Shown here: in pieces, positions 10,131 through 22,572 of the stretch
How positions within the stretch are numbered: the first letter of the stretch is position 1
How the letters are laid out: each line of letters opens with the position of its first letter
Source of the DNA: Montifringilla adamsi
Taxonomy: Eukaryota > Chordata > Aves > Passeriformes > Passeridae
DNA: 64,000 nt
Reading direction: 5' to 3'
Assembly: GCA_017590115.1 (NCBI GenBank)
Contig: JAGGNK010009114.1
Location: forward strand, 23,627,978 to 23,691,977
The notes under the pieces: generated by a model
Told to the model about the DNA's origin: nothing
Databases searched by the model: none
What the model saw: the letters and a program-made list of their open reading frames with translations, nothing else
Program-made: the position numbers and the translations under genes

Positions 10131-13100
10131 TTCAAGAGCAGAAATATGGCAGTATCGTATGGACAAAATTTTTGGTTTTTTTCCCCAACTGTTCATATTT
10201 TTCTGCCTCACTCCATGGTGCTTCTTGCCACATGCTGTGTTTTTTGAAGGATTGTACTCTGTCTTCTCCATCAAAGCTATTACACATACACATGTATTTT
10301 TATTTCGGCATACAATATTGCTCACACGTATGAAAAGATATAACTGTGTTGTAGGCAAAAGCAGCACAGATCTTTTACAGATTTCCAAATCATTCTTATT
10401 AACTGTTTAAATAACCAGGACACTTCTGCAGTGCTTACCTGATGAGGCAGGTGCATGCTGTACTTCAATCACATTTGACAGAAGGGAGAGTCCAGCTCTA
10501 ACAAAGAGAAACAAATACAGGATGTTGATGGCTGGAAATGTCCACAGAGCTGAAAATAATATATTTGACAAAATGTTATCAATTATATGTCTGTCTTGGA
10601 CTTTGGCTGGCTGTGACAACTATTGCTGTCCTTCACAAACCTGGGTGATGGAGTTGTCATTTTTATTGCAATTTTTAATAAATGTGACTGCCATAAAATA
10701 CCTGTTGATTGAAGAATCTTTCAAATAGCATTTTACTCCATGCAGGTTCTTAAGGGAGTGATTTTAAGGAGAAAAGATTGAGGAGCAGTCAAAATATGGG
10801 ATGGTGCAAGAGAATTTTTTGGCGAAGGAGGATTTGCTTAGAGTATGGTAAATGAGGAAAGGTTAATCAAGAGCTAGACTTAAGGCTTCATGTGTTAAAA
10901 TCCTGTCAGGTGCCTTCCAGATTGTAATAAATATCCTGCACACATTTTGAACTCTCAGTCTGCTACTGCAGTGCAAGTACCCAGGCAGGGGAGGAGCAGG
11001 AGCAGCTCTGCCCTGCACTGCTGGTACTTGATTAATGTGGGACCTAACAAGTCCCTTCTTGATATTCCAGCCAGCCAGATTTAGCATGACACTTATCTCT
11101 TCACTTGCAATCTCTTCACTTACAATCTCTGTTCTTCATCTGAATTGATCTGTGCCATGATTCTCTGGTGTGTTAATGAGTTTTCTGTGTGGTGGAGTGC
11201 TAGAGGCCTTGTTAAACGCCAGGGACATCCTGCCTGCTGCATTTTATTTATACACCCACTCTGTTACTCTTGACAAAAAGAAGCTGAGTTGTTTATCTTC
11301 AGGTTTTTTGACAAAAAATTTGTCTTACAGTAATTTTCTCTGCTCTGGCTGCCCACAGAGGAAAATCCAAATATATTATTCACCTGCTATTTCAAAACCA
11401 TTTAAACTTGCCAAGTCTAAGTGGTATTTTACACATTGTGCTGATACTCTTGAAGTTGTTATTAACTGCCTCAGAAGTAATTTTTGATTGTGGTTGCATT
11501 TAGCAGAAAGATGACAAGGCATGTTCTTTTCTCTGTCAGGCTGAAGTGATATAAGAACAATACACCTGCCCTTGGAAAAAAAATGTTTTGGAAGCAGTGT
11601 TTCTACAGAGTCTATTTTACTCATTAAAGCTGCCAGAGCCCTCCCTTGCCTGCTGCCTTATTCCACTGCTTTTAAAATCCATCCTGACAGGGCTTGGTTA
11701 GTGTTTGGGAAGGTGTTGTCTAGAACATTCAGCTGTTGAACATGGTTTGTGAGCTGAGATCCTTTGCTAATCCATGAGGAAATCCCTGTGCTGGTGAGAA
11801 ACCAGGCCTTAGACGAAACTGTGGTAGCTTGGGTCTCTCTGTAGCTGGCTGGCTGGCCAGGAGGGGCTCTCCCACTCTCCTGTAGTTTGCCTCAGACATG
11901 AACCCATGCCTCAGACATGCACTGCAGAAGTGTGTACAGCTTGGATTTATAGGGAAAAGGGACTGGGAGCACCATCCAGCAAGGTGTGGTGCTCTTCAAA
12001 TTTCTCATGACAAAGCCCCAACAGCTCGTGCTCTCTGTCCACTTCCAGATGCTGTCACATGATCAGCCTGTGTAATGTTTTACTCCCCACATCTCATTTT
12101 TTTGCCTTTTCAGAGACTAAGGCTTGCTAGGTCTGTTTTGCAATGTCTGATGATCCAGGCTTAGCAGCATGGATCACTGATGGAAATTCAGCTTTTCTGG
12201 AGCTTTCTAGGTCACTGAGAAGCAGAATGTGTAGTATGGAATAAGCATGGAATTTTCACACAACTTGTGTTTCCTTGTTTTTGTTTTTTTTTAATAAAGG
12301 TGGAATGCTGCTGTAGAAATGCAACTGAATTTTAGTTATTAAAAATACTCAGTAACTGTAATAATGAACAGGAACATGAGATGTAGAATCATCCAGTTGT
12401 GTGGAACAACTATTGCAGACGCTTCAAAATCCTTATTGCAATTTGATTTGTTCCATCTTCCCCTCCCAATCATAGTTACATCTGCCAAAAAAAAGCTTTT
12501 TTCACCCCATACTTCTACTTTTACAGTATCCTTTTATGAGTAGCACTATACTACACAAGATTTTGTAGGTACTTTAAAGAATGTATTTCCAACAATAGCT
12601 TTAAAGTGCTTAGAGCTGACTAATCCAAAGATATCCCAAAGCCCATGAAAGAAATATAATTGATTGTATAATTACCACAGCTTCTGCAATATCACTGCAA
12701 CTGAAGTTGTTTGTATGGTTTCTGTCCCTCTTCTCAGCTTCTAGTCTCCTCTTATGAAGATACTCAAAATCTGACATTCTTTAGATGCTTCACTTTGTTC
12801 TCCTTAGTGCTTCAATTCCACATGAGCATTTCTGTTAGCAAAGACATCTCTGATCATGATTTCTTAGTTCAAATTAGATTAAAGGACAGATTCAATTTCA
12901 GTCACTCAGGTTCAGGTCAGAATCGACTCCACTGCCGCCAGCTGAGTTAATCTGTCCCTGCACCAGTGTAGCTGGTGGCATCATCAGAACAATAATAAGC
13001 TTTAAGCTGCCATTGGAAATACTTTATAGATATTAGAGGCTGCATGAAGGTAAATTCCATGTTCTCAATTTTTGCCAGAAAGTTGAAGTGGAATATATGT

Positions 13101-15059
13101 ATGTGTATAAAAACATAAAGCTGTTTCAATTTCAAATGTGTGTTGTAAAGAAGGTAGCCAAATTTTCAGGGCCATGTGATCCTACAATTTATAATAAAAT
13201 TGTCTCATCCCTGATCTTTTACTCACATTTGAGGCAGGGGGAGTAGATACTTTTATCTTCAGACAGGGAAAGTTTTCTAAAAAGTTCCTTTAATCAATCA
13301 CTAATTGAAAGTTTTAATGTGATAATTTCACAAGTTGGAAAAAATAAACCCAAAGAAATTATCTATTTAAAACAGAATTGACTCTAAAATGCTGTAATGA
13401 AAAGAGTGTTTTGGAAGCCTAAATCCACAGCTGTTGGTGAAGATGTATTCAGTTGTTCCTTGAAGCTGAACTAATACAGGTTAATAAATAATAGGTGAAT
13501 TATAGCAAACAAAGATTTTACAGTCTGAAAGCTTAGAAGAATATCCTGTTATGCCAAACAAACATGGAACAATGGCAGTATTATGCTTTTGAAATGAATT
13601 TCTAGCTCTATCAGAGTAGATAGTATCATCTAAAATAAGTCTGACTAAGCTAGTTAGATTAGGGATCTGTGCAGACCATAATAATGTCAGGTGTACTGTA
13701 ATATAAGAATTAAATTTTTGGTGGATTTATACCTATAGAGTCTTCATCCAGATCCTGTTGTATGGTAAGTCTTTTACACATATTAGAGACTGCACACCAA
13801 AGATCAAGCTCAGACACAGAAAACCCACTACAAAGATTATTTGACCTTTCTTGGAGTGCCTATGGGGATATCCCTTGGGAATGATAAATAATGCCCATTA
13901 AGATTCCTGCTGACAGTTGGCAGACCAGGTGGTCCTGCAAAACACAATTGCAGGGTCTCTCATCCCAAGTCTTTAAAGATTGTGCAGGTATGAAGCGTTT
14001 TATTGGTGCTGTGAGTTAAACCAAACTCTTTATTTTAGTTTCAACAGGAGTTGTTTGCCTTGTGTGTTCTGCACGTGCCCTGCTGTCCCCTGAAATTTGC
14101 CCAATTTGCTCTCGACCTTACAGCACATTTTGGAGTCTTGTAGAACTCTTCCTCTGTGCTTCTCTTTAGTTTCAAACAGAGTTTCCAAGCTGCCTTGTGA
14201 GGTCCCCTTGGCTGGAATGGACCACTTCCCACTGTCCAAACCAGTGCTCTTCCCTTACAATGCTGCTGCTGGATCTTTCCCAGAGACACAGAGCCTTTCC
14301 TTGCTGGAAATACTGACTCATGTCACAGTCTGTCCTTGCTCGCTGCAGACTGTCCCTCACTGCTCTCTGCCCAAGGCTCCTGCTTCACTCTGGGCAAGCA
14401 CACACGGCCAAGGTGCTTCAAACGCTGTCCCAGAACTTGGCTTGTGTATGGTCTCAGCTTTCCTGGGGACAGTGAAAATGCAGATCATATAGGAGACAAG
14501 GAAACTTGAAGTCCTGAATTGAGTGTGCCTGAAGGAGAGCTGCCTGGATTCACAAACACAGGGCACCACATCTCTCTCTGTATGTGCAAAGACAGCCCTG
14601 CATCTTTGCTAAAAATCTCTCTAGTTATATGATTAAACTTGTGGCTTCCAGAATGGAGATTTAAAAACATTTTAATCCTTTTAAAATGGATGATATTTAA
14701 ATTCATTTATCGCTTTTGTCAATTCTATCTAAACCTCCACCGAATTCATTGATGTGTTTGTATGGGTAGAGTACATTAAATTTTTTTGTGTGTCTATTGT
14801 CAGTTCTCATTTTTCCACCTGTACTTGCTGCGTCTTTTGGACACTTTGCTCTCTGTAGCAACCCACTGCCAAATCTTATAAAACAACACCTCCTTTTATA
14901 TCAAGAATACTACCAGAACCTTGTAAAAAGGAATTTTGCTCTGGTGTCTGGCATTAAGAAAGTGTGGTTAAAGAAACTTCAGTTTGGCATATCCATCAAC
15001 TATATTGAAAATTATTTCATACAGGAAATAATGGCTTTCTGCTGAGATCATTAAAATGA

Positions 15060-15400
15060 AATTCTTGACTTGTCTTGGGATCTTTGAAGGTGTGGAGAGG
15101 CAGACTTGCACAGTTCTGTTCCTGTTAGGTGCATATCTGCATGCTGACCTGCCTTCCAGGCAGACCTGAATAAGTTGCTTGCCTGAAAGGTGCTGTACAA
15201 AGGCTCATAACTCACTTTCCAGGCAGACAAGACCAGGTACTTGTCTGGGAGACAGCCCTTTGTTGATAACCTGCCTCCAAGGCAGATCTGTCTAGTTATC
15301 TCTGCTGTCTTTGAAGCAGCTCCACACAGAGTTGTGTGTCCTTAGTGGGCTCGCTGCTGCCTGCCTGGGAGGTACTTGGGTTGATCTTCTTCCTTCTAGA
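15060..15400. repeat. Degenerate ~60-bp minisatellite, 4-6 units
   Basis: The marker string (C)CAGGCAGAC or close variants recurs at about 15098, 15158, 15221 and 15280, with spacings of 60, 63 and about 58 bp. Each is followed by a variant of 'ctgnataagttgcttgtctg'. Further decayed units may extend to 15400 (TGCCTGGGAGGTACTTGGGTTG). Units are diverged, so the array is old. Confidence 0.7.
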
Positions 15401-17754
15401 AAATCCTGAGCAATTAGGTACCCCAAACAGCATCTCTCCAATTTACGATATGAACTGGCAAATGTGTTTAGTTCTGACTGATCACTGTGTCTGGTGTTCT
15501 CTATTAACCTCCCATGTATAAGGACTGTCACAAATGTCCCTCTCCCACGTTCAGAAAAATAAAATAAAGAGCTTGTCAAAAAATTCTGCTAATACAGCAC
15601 AGAGCTCACACATGCTGCTTTCTGTGGCAGTAATCAGACTGCCAAACTTGCTGAAGAGAAGGAAGGGAGTAGGGAGAGTTTTTTTAAAAAAATTCAAGAT
15701 TGCTATGCTGTGTTGAAGGACTAAAGGGAAGGTGGATACTGTATTTCAGTGTTCAGTCTTAAAAATGGCATCTAATTATTATGTCAGGGATCCAGTTCTC
15801 AGTCACTTATACAACATCATAAGTGCTACATGCTCATTTCTAATCAAAGAAATGCTTTATTTTACTTGGGGAAAAAAAGAGAGTAATTACTAGTTGACTG
15901 TAAAATACAATTTTGTTTCTTTTGCTTTCTTAGAGAAGTCAAGATTGCAAGTCAGATATTAGTCTTGGGAAGCAAGATATGTACCTCAAGGCCATAAACC
16001 AGCAGCAGTTAAGTCACCTAATATAGGATAGATCAGATATTAAGCATTTTTATGTTTGGTGCAATATTGTTGTGTAAGTATATCAGTGTAATTCTGCAGT
16101 AGGTTGGTTGCAGTTGGTTATAATCACTCTGGCAGGCATGGAATGAGCCCAGAATTAGCCTCTTATTTTAGTTCTACTTATGTTTTGTGGAGGAAGCAGG
16201 ATTTTTACTTTAGATATGTTAGTCCTGGATACAGTGTGACACATCCCATGTGTTTGGAAAACATTATGTTAACTCAGGAAGTGCAACAGCTCATGGTAGG
16301 TACTGCAGTGCCTGTTGGTCCTGCTCTGTTTCTTCCTGTAGTCTGATCCAGTCCAGGACTAATATCTGCTGTCAGGGATAATTTCTCCTTCTTCCAGTCC
16401 CCCTAACTCTCTCAGCTGGGGCTCCCTGCATGAAGAGCACTTAGGGGTGGTGCGCTCTGTCCCAGCAGAGGAGTGTGGCCACCCCCAGGCAGAATGCAGG
16501 AGCACTTGGCTGTAGGGAAAACATGTCCAGTGCAAGCTGCTCCCAGCTCTTGGCTGGCCCAGTGTGATATGTATCATACCCCTGGATGCATGGAATGGGG
16601 GATTTCTGCTGCACAATTCTGCACTCCCCTGGGCTGAGGAGTAAGGAGGATATTCCCCCTCTCCTTATAGGCACTGTGGTGCCTCTGTATCACAGAAGAA
16701 ACATGATTAAAAAAGACAATCTTGTGCTTGGAAAGGAAGGCAGTGAATTTTATATTAATGCTTTAGTTCTAATCTAGGCTAGTTTTATAGCATAGAGAGG
16801 CTTTTTTCTCCCTCTTCTGCCCAAATTAATTTCACTCATTGAGCACAAGGAATAGAAATTAGGAGCCTGAAGTCATGCTGTGATATCCAGAAATACAGGT
16901 ATGATCCCCTTTGGTTTTTTTCTCATCTTTCTTTCCCTCAACCTCTTTCACCCCATCTTTATTCCAGCATATTTTGACTAATGATTGTGGCTGAAGAAAT
17001 TGAAATCTGCTCATGGGTATTTCTCAAGCAGACTAAGTTTGTCAGCTAAATTATTCATCGTGAAACAGCTCCTCAGAGGCAAGGACTATACTTAGTGTAA
17101 TGGTGACCAGACTGGACCTTTGGGTACTGCCACAACAGTCAGATGCAGCGTTGACAACATTCACAGTTTCAAAGGAGCACAAATGACAGCACAGATCTCT
17201 CCACCACACACGAGTGAGGTGCAGCTGAAAAGCAGGACCTGCTCATGAGACAAGAGATGGGTGCTGACAGGGGAGCAAATGCCCAGTTACAAATAAAAAG
17301 ATGCAAGTGCTAAAATGTAATGAAACTGGGTATAATATTTGGGTGTAGGATATTTATTTAAATTCTGCCCTTGTGGGACATGGCTGTGTCCACTCACTTT
17401 CCCCGATTGTAATGAATCAGGATTATTTTCTTGTTCATGAACCAGACCAAGATTGTTGCAAGTCACCAGATGTCCTGGTGCTATGCGCCACTAATTGGGG
17501 TAGCTTTTGATCAGCAGGACTGAAACCATACTTCCTTGAGTTCATATTTTGCTTTCTGCAAGACCTGGAAATGTTTATAATAAAATGGCATGCTGTTACA
17601 TATGTATCAGTTGATAATAGGTGGCAAGTTACTGGTCCAAATATGTTTAGTAAAAGTAATTTGAATAGTACATTTGAAACATCAAGTTTATTGAAGAAAA
17701 TGTACAAATCTCAGGTTCTCATCAAAGACTTTGAAGGGATTAATAGGAAGCAAT
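15401..17754. other. Non-coding, no feature recognised
   Basis: AT-rich sequence. The most GC-balanced part, 16300-16680, has open frames on both strands but no domain and no convincing splice signals. Confidence 0.45.
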
Positions 17755-17972
17755 TACTTAGGAAAAAATTCTTCCTTGTGAGGGTGGGGAGGCCCTGGTA
17801 CAGGGTGCCCAGAGAAGCTGAGGGTGCCCCACCCCTGGAATCATTCAAGACCAGGCTGGATGGGGCTTGGAGCAACCTGGTCTAGTGGAAGGTGTCCCTG
17901 CCTGTGGCAGGGAAAGGAACAGGATAAGCTTTAAGGACTTTTCCAACCTAAACCATTCTGTTTTTTCTACGA
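17755..17972 (+). mobile_element. CR1 LINE 3' fragment
   Basis: Contains the CR1 tail signatures in order: AAAAATTCTTCCTTGTGAGGG, GGTACAGGGTGCCCAGAGAAG, CCAGGCTGGATGGGGCTTGG and AAGGACTTTTCCAACCTAAA. The order gives plus-strand orientation. It is 5'-truncated and ends near CCATTCTGTTTTTTCTACG. Confidence 0.93.
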
Positions 17973-20089
17973 CTTTCTTTTTATTGCTGCAGTGTACTTT
18001 TCTAACTCAGCATTTTGGAGTTTCCCAAATATATTGCACAAAAATCCTCTGATGCTCATCTATGGGTATTTTGAGAAACATCAAACACTAAAGAGAAGAC
18101 TTTAAAAGATATGGACAGAAGAAAAGAGATACTGAAATCCAGTGACTGTGTTAGAGAACTGAATCTGCAGTAGACGTGGGTAACCAAACCTCTGACCCTC
18201 CAAGCTTTAGTGAATTCAATAAAGGGTAACACAGATCTGAGCTCTCCATAGTTAATAGTTTGAGTTTTGTGATGCTGAAGTCCCTGCCAGGCTTTTGCTG
18301 GTATTGTCCATGCTCTTCATCTCTATCCTGCATAACAAAATATTTCCTCACACAGTATGCCATGGTCTCCTACATACAGTAAGAATGATGTGTGCAATTA
18401 CCAGCTGGGTGTGAAGTGGAAAAACCTCAGCTTGTTCTCAGTTCATAACCCTTCCCTGGATCAAATCAGACACTCAGGGCATTTTAGAAACTCAGGCCAG
18501 CTTCTTACGCACAGCATTTTTTACACCTTGGTCAAGGTTACTTTGTGGGGTGTGAATACCCATTCTGATGCAGTGGGTAGAGAGTAAATTGCCTGAAAGT
18601 GCTATTTTAGACATGAATGGAGAATATTTACTTCCACCCTTTACTTGGGCCAGACTTTTTCTCAGGTATAATGTTTTCAGGGTGAGCTATGACCTGTTTT
18701 TCATTTTCTCCTGGCTGTTTCTCTCAAAAAAAATGGGTCTATCTCTGTGCTCCTTTCCAAATGAAATCCCACTGCTCATCCTGTTTTTAAATCAAATCAG
18801 CATTCCACCCCATCTCCTTTTTGCCACCTGAGATGTAATAACTTAAATGCTTTGGGAAGGAAAAACAGCCACTAAAAGTAGTGATGGAAAGAAATGTGTT
18901 AGAGTAAGCATTAGTCCTACAAAATGCAGAAGTCCTGGGTTCCGGATTCTTGTGATTTTGTGTTTTCGAGTTGGGTTATGACTGAGCTCTGATTCATGCT
19001 GCAGTTTTTTCTTGACAGGGGTGTGAAGTTTATTATGTCTGTCTAAGTATTTGTACTGATAAACTTTGTTAGGGATACAGGGCCTTTGAGTCTCTGCTGG
19101 GTTTGGTTAAACAAGCTCAAAGATTTAAAAACCACTGAGTGTACTGCCAGACACAGGCACGCAAGCAAGCTGCTTGCATATGTTTTTTTCCCCTAAAAAT
19201 CCATGCAAAAAGCCTAACTCACCTCACCCCTCCCTGAACTGTACACTTTCCATAGGCCCTGTTTGTCCCTGACATCTCTTTAAAGCTGGAGCTAAGCTTG
19301 CTCTGCCTTTGCTCCATTGATCCAACATCAGTCATCAGTCTGACTTCTATCCACACAGCCTTTGTCTGTCCTGGGGCCTTGAAAATGCTCCCAGCTGGTT
19401 TCTATATCTTCAGCAGGGCTCTGGTTTTGGCCTTGCAGCACCATTTCTCTAAGTGCTTTCCATTTCTCTTGCATCTTTTCACTAAGGGTGGATCCATCCT
19501 GGTACAATATGTGGGCCCATTCTCTTATCCCTGGCCTTTGCTGGATTTAAGCTCACACAACACAATAGCAGGCAAGAAAATCAAGACATATTTTTCTGCA
19601 AAATAATTAAAGTCTTCCCCACCTCCAACACAATGTGTAAGGAGCTTTTTTTCCCACTTCCATATGCTGAATTTGTCTCTCCTCATTACATCATCTCTGA
19701 ATTATGGGCTCTCTTCTCTTGGTGCATATCCAGGAGTGCACCTTGCCCAAAAGCAAGATGGCAGATTTTGCTCACTCTGAGTTTACTTGTAGATTGGAGA
19801 GCATGAAAAAAAATGTGCTACCGGCATGACCAGCAGCTAAATGTCAAAATTTGGCTCTAAGACAATACTACTTAAACTATTTCTCTAAGTAAGTGCTCCT
19901 TACACAAGGAGGGATTGAAGGATCAGACTCATAGCATTGTAAAATCACTCTCTTAGGAATATTCAGAATTGCCTAGAACATTTTGAATCTAATTCTCCAA
20001 ACCCTCAGGCAGCTTTGAATATCTCAGCTCTAATACATTGAAATAACAGACACTGATATAAAAAAATGAGAGGGTGATACTCAGTTCCA
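17973..20089. other. Non-coding, no feature recognised
   Basis: Unique-looking AT-rich sequence between a CR1 and the CpG-rich block at 20.1 kb. Open frames up to 102 codons (19298-19606) show no family signature. Confidence 0.45.
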
Positions 20090-20610
20090 GCCAGGCGAGT
20101 TCCCTCAGGGGCTGCGGGCTGTGCTGCGGAGCTCTGCCTGGGCACGGGTCACTCACCGGGCACCCCTGTGCCCGCAGGTCATCCATCTGCCCCAAACCCG
20201 TGCTCTGCTCTTCTGAGGGATTTTTTGGCGGCAGATATCGCTGCTACATGGGCGGCCTGGCCAGCTCTCCCTGCCCAAGCTGCCGCCGTGCCGCCCCTGG
20301 TTTCTGCAGCGGGCTGCAAACCTCCAGTACAGAGGCGGCAGCCTCGAGGCAGCGCAGCGAAAAATCACCCTGACCTCCGCATTAGATGGTTTTTAAAGGT
20401 CTTTTATCTTACTTGCTCAGATGTATGTTCTTCAGGAAATTTTTATAGCTACCCAAGCTGCCGGGACTCGCTTTTCCCTGCTGTCTGTGCGCAGAGGATG
20501 ATGATGGTCGGGATGCGCTTCATCCCCGGCGCCGGGCGGGCACCACGAGATGGCAGTGCGCTCCTGCTCTTCGCACCACAGCTTCACTTTAACCTTGCTC
20601 CGAGTTAAGT
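20090..20610. promoter_or_regulatory. Isolated CpG-rich block (possible CpG island)
   Basis: About 500 bp rich in CG dinucleotides within an AT-rich desert, with a short AT-rich dip near 20390-20450. Open frames run on both strands; the longest is plus-strand 20168-20608, 146 codons. None has a recognisable domain, and the coding is more likely a by-product of base composition. It may be a promoter of an unannotated non-coding RNA, a distal element, or an insulator (see the CTCF motif). Confidence 0.5.
20541..20557 (+). promoter_or_regulatory. Near-consensus CTCF-binding motif
   Basis: CACCACGAGATGGCAGT fits the 17-bp vertebrate CTCF core (YRCCASYAGRKGGCRSY) at every position but one: the base at position 7 is G, where C or T is usual. 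The core CCAC-AG-TGGCAG is complete. It lies in the CpG-rich block. Occupancy cannot be judged from sequence. Confidence 0.6.
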
Positions 20611-20680
20611 ATTTCATCAGAAGGATTTCTTCTGAGCAAAGATTTTATTTTCCCTGAAAAAAAATAATGAACGGGGAAGA

Positions 20681-20727
20681 TTTTTTTTTAAATTTAATTT
20701 AATTTTATTTTATTTTTATTTTTTTTA
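20681..20727. repeat. AT-rich low-complexity tract
   Basis: Runs of T interrupted by AAA or AA (TTTAA/TTTTA-type units) directly downstream of the CpG-rich block. Confidence 0.8.
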
Positions 20728-20729
20728 AC

Positions 20730-22295
20730 ATAGAGGCTGTAAAAGAAGCTGGCGGAAACTTCAAGGTTTCAAGGGGTAACTTGAAGGGATGTTTTCCTTA
20801 GTATGTCACCCAGTTCACCATCTCAGGTCCTTGCACTGTGCAGCTGTAAATGTTTCAGTTGTGCAAAGGGGCTGAAAATGTCCTGCAAGCATCAGAATCT
20901 GGTCACCTGGTTGTATGTCAAATTCACATTTTTTGTAATTGTGATGAATTGTTTCCTTTTGAAGAAATGTTTTTCACCTAACATCTCTTCCTGTTTCTTT
21001 TTTTCTACCATTTCTTTCTATTTCTTTAATTCCAAAATCTCTAAGGGGTACAGTCAAGTCTCTGATTCAGAACAGGAATGGGGATGGGGTAGGTAGTGGG
21101 GAAAAGATAAAAGAGTTATTTTTTCTCGTGTACTCTCAACTGAAAAACACCTTGGAATGTTTGAAATTATGTTATTTTATAAATATTGTGTTACAAGACT
21201 ATAAACACTAAAATAATCACTTTGTAAGTACTTGTTTGTAAGAATAGTGTGTTTAATTCCTTCAGCTGAGAGTCTGAGGAATAAATTCAGTGCAAGTAGG
21301 ATAAACTCCCTATGCCTTCAGTTTTCTCCAGTAGTTAACATTACATTTAAACTTATAATGATGGAAATTATTTTTGAACAAAGTGCTATTTGAGATATTT
21401 GCAATTTAAAAAATTACATTTTAATGTGATCTTTGCTGTCTTATGTGAGCTTGCATTATGCGTGTTGTTGTAACAAGAAAAAATGAAAGAGGAAAAAAAA
21501 CTCCTTGAAAACAATTTCTCTAAGGTCGACAGGTAGGTAAAATCTTAATTTACATTGCAGACATTGCTTGAGACTCAGAAGGGAATAAATACATAGACAC
21601 AGCCTGTTCCAATCCTTTCAGTGTTCCACAGCTCTGTCAAGAGCTGCAACTCCTGCCCTTTCAGTCATTGCTGGTGTAGTTCTGTACATAGATGAGTAGG
21701 AAATGCTTCTTTATTTCCAAAATGAATTCCAGTCAGAGGTAGGCTAAAAGCACCATTCATTTAGATTAAAGATCTTGAAACTATCATGTTTGCAACCATT
21801 TGTCACAGTTTAAGTAGCAGTGCATAAATGTCGTGCTGTTGGTATACAATTTAATCTCTGCTGACAACAGCTCCATTTCTAAAGTTTCCTCAGCATCTTT
21901 TTTTTAATGGCTTACATTTCTTATAGACAACGTCTGCTGCTTATGCAGAAATGGGACAGCTCTGTAGGCTGCCAGACCTGAATCTCCCCCAGATGGGGAA
22001 AAAAATGGTAAAGCATCAAGTGCAGTGTGTGTGGGAGCATCAGGCAAAGGGTCTTTGCAACTGATTCCACGTGCATCCAGCTCAATGCATGGGCTCCCAT
22101 TCTGCAAGGGCATTTGATGTTTTCTTGTTGTTTCAGGTCAGAACATACAGGGTAGATTTTGTTTTGTGACTTTTTCCTCTGTTCAAACCAGGGGAAAGAT
22201 AACTCACAGGACAAGAGTTTGATTTTTTTTCTCCATGACCTTTCCAGTACATAAAAGAAGCTTACAAGAGCCATGGAGAGAGTCATCCTGCAAGT
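20730..22295. other. Non-coding, no feature recognised
   Basis: AT-rich sequence. No exon, repeat family or strong motif recognised. Confidence 0.45.
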
Positions 22296-22572
22296 GCATG
22301 TAGTGATGGGACAGGGGGAATGGCTTCAAACTGACAGCAGATTTAGATTAGATATTAAAAGAAAAATTCCTTACTGTGAGGGTGGTGGGACACTGGACAG
22401 TTTGCCCAGAGAAGCTGTGGATGTTCCATCACTGAAAATGTTCAAGGCCAAGTTGGATGGTTCTCTGAGTAACCAGGTTGAGTGGAAGATGCCCCTGCCC
22501 ACAGCAGGAGGGTTGGAACCTGATGATCTTTAAGGTCCCTTCCAAATCAGGCCATTCTATTATTCTATGATG
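22296..22572 (+). mobile_element. CR1 LINE 3' fragment
   Basis: Shows TTAGATTAGATATTAAAAGA, TTGCCCAGAGAAGCTGTGGA, CAAGGCCAAGTTGGATGG, GTTGGAACCTGATGATCTTT and AAGGTCCCTTCCAA. It ends in CCATTCTATTATTCTATGATG, the CR1 terminal octamer-type repeat. Orientation is plus; the copy is 5'-truncated. Confidence 0.95.

Larger units (their letters stand above)
7835..15059. other. Non-coding; apart from two palindromic-element copies nothing recognised
   Basis: About 7.2 kb upstream of the bHLH gene (which is on the minus strand). It is AT-rich with T-rich tracts near 9050-9070 and 9368-9425. Small duplications occur: 15-bp units at about 11097-11127, and GCCTCAGACATG twice near 11889-11920. No exon with a recognisable protein match was seen. 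This interval could contain 5' regulatory DNA for the bHLH gene. Confidence 0.45.

Noticed and set aside
12380..12480. Possible eroded CR1 3' end (AGAATCATCCAGTTG)
   Set aside because: Only a short string resembles the CR1 tail; the following sequence does not continue the match.
20168..20608. 146-codon open frame on the plus strand in the CpG-rich block
   Set aside because: No domain or conserved motif; frames are open on both strands because of base composition; no splice-supported structure.
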